This document shows, piece by piece, positions 6,583-6,666 of a stretch of DNA of 6,666 bases. The translations under genes were made by a program, and so were the position numbers. Numbering within the stretch: position 1 is the first letter of the stretch; every line of letters begins with the position of its first letter. A model generated the notes under the pieces. The model saw only the letters and a program-made list of their open reading frames with translations. It did no database searches and was not told the origin of the DNA. The DNA comes from Oscillospiraceae bacterium (GTDB lineage: Bacteria > Bacillota > Clostridia > Oscillospirales > Oscillospiraceae): positions 1-6,666 of the forward strand of contig JAEDJR010000107.1 of the NCBI GenBank assembly GCA_016296235.1, read 5' to 3'.

Positions 6583-6666
6583 GATTTTCTTTTTTGACGA
6601 AGAGATAGAAAGTGCAGGCCCGGATTTGTGAGAGTTTACGAAAATGGAGATGCCGCAGGGGTGGCC

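Noticed and set aside
4423..6597. 724-residue open frame on the plus strand
   Set aside because: It lies antisense over the whole hydrolase gene, is dominated by Gly, Ala, Val, Leu, His and Gln with no recognisable motif, lacks a ribosome site, and arises because the GC-rich minus-strand gene leaves few stops opposite it.
6597..6666. Partial gene at the right edge
   Set aside because: Short open stretches exist on both strands, including an ATG at 6644, but none has a ribosome site or recognisable sequence in the few codons available.

Overview
The window looks like a chromosomal segment of a fairly GC-rich Gram-positive anaerobe, most likely a clostridial Firmicute of the Oscillospiraceae/Ruminococcaceae type. 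This is an inference from three things: the DnaK lacks the roughly 23-residue N-terminal insertion that Gram-negative DnaKs carry, the Shine-Dalgarno sites are strong (GGAGGTGA, AAAGGAG, AGGAGGTG, AAGGAGG), and the intergenic spaces hold GC-rich palindromic elements. No species can be named from the sequence alone.

Left part (1-3330): a three-gene plus-strand chaperone operon. It encodes a J-domain protein with one predicted membrane segment and no DnaJ zinc finger (279-842), a short GrpE (847-1290) and a full-length DnaK (1392-3185). Together they form a complete Hsp70 cycle: the J-protein stimulates ATP hydrolysis, DnaK binds the client and GrpE exchanges the nucleotide. The operon lacks hrcA and a classical dnaJ, and I see no CIRCE operator, so it differs from the usual Firmicute hrcA-grpE-dnaK-dnaJ locus. 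It may be a secondary, membrane-directed Hsp70 machine. The leader (1-278) holds an inverted repeat, a 12-bp palindrome followed by a T-run, a weak possible promoter and a small hairpin touching the first ribosome binding site. GC-rich inverted repeats occur before the operon, between grpE and dnaK, and after dnaK. A likely operon terminator lies at 3298-3330.

Middle (about 3240-4300): an AT-richer segment with one plus-strand gene (3504-4244). It encodes an XRE-type helix-turn-helix regulator fused to a GyrI-like ligand-binding domain. A cluster of GTTGCA half-sites lies between its possible promoter and its ribosome binding site. The lower GC content suggests a separate origin from its neighbours.

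Right part (4245-6666): hairpins at 4261-4298, 4336-4371 and 4395-4414 separate the regulator from a convergent minus-strand gene (4447-6501). That gene encodes a 684-residue cytoplasmic protein resembling glycoside hydrolases with a GH20-type N-terminal domain. It has a very good sigma-A-type promoter (TTGACT, 17 bp, GATAAT), and a perfect 11-bp inverted repeat spans the -35 box, which suggests a regulated sugar-use gene. In the last ~85 bases (6583-6666) I see only an A-rich stretch on the minus strand and no gene that can be supported.
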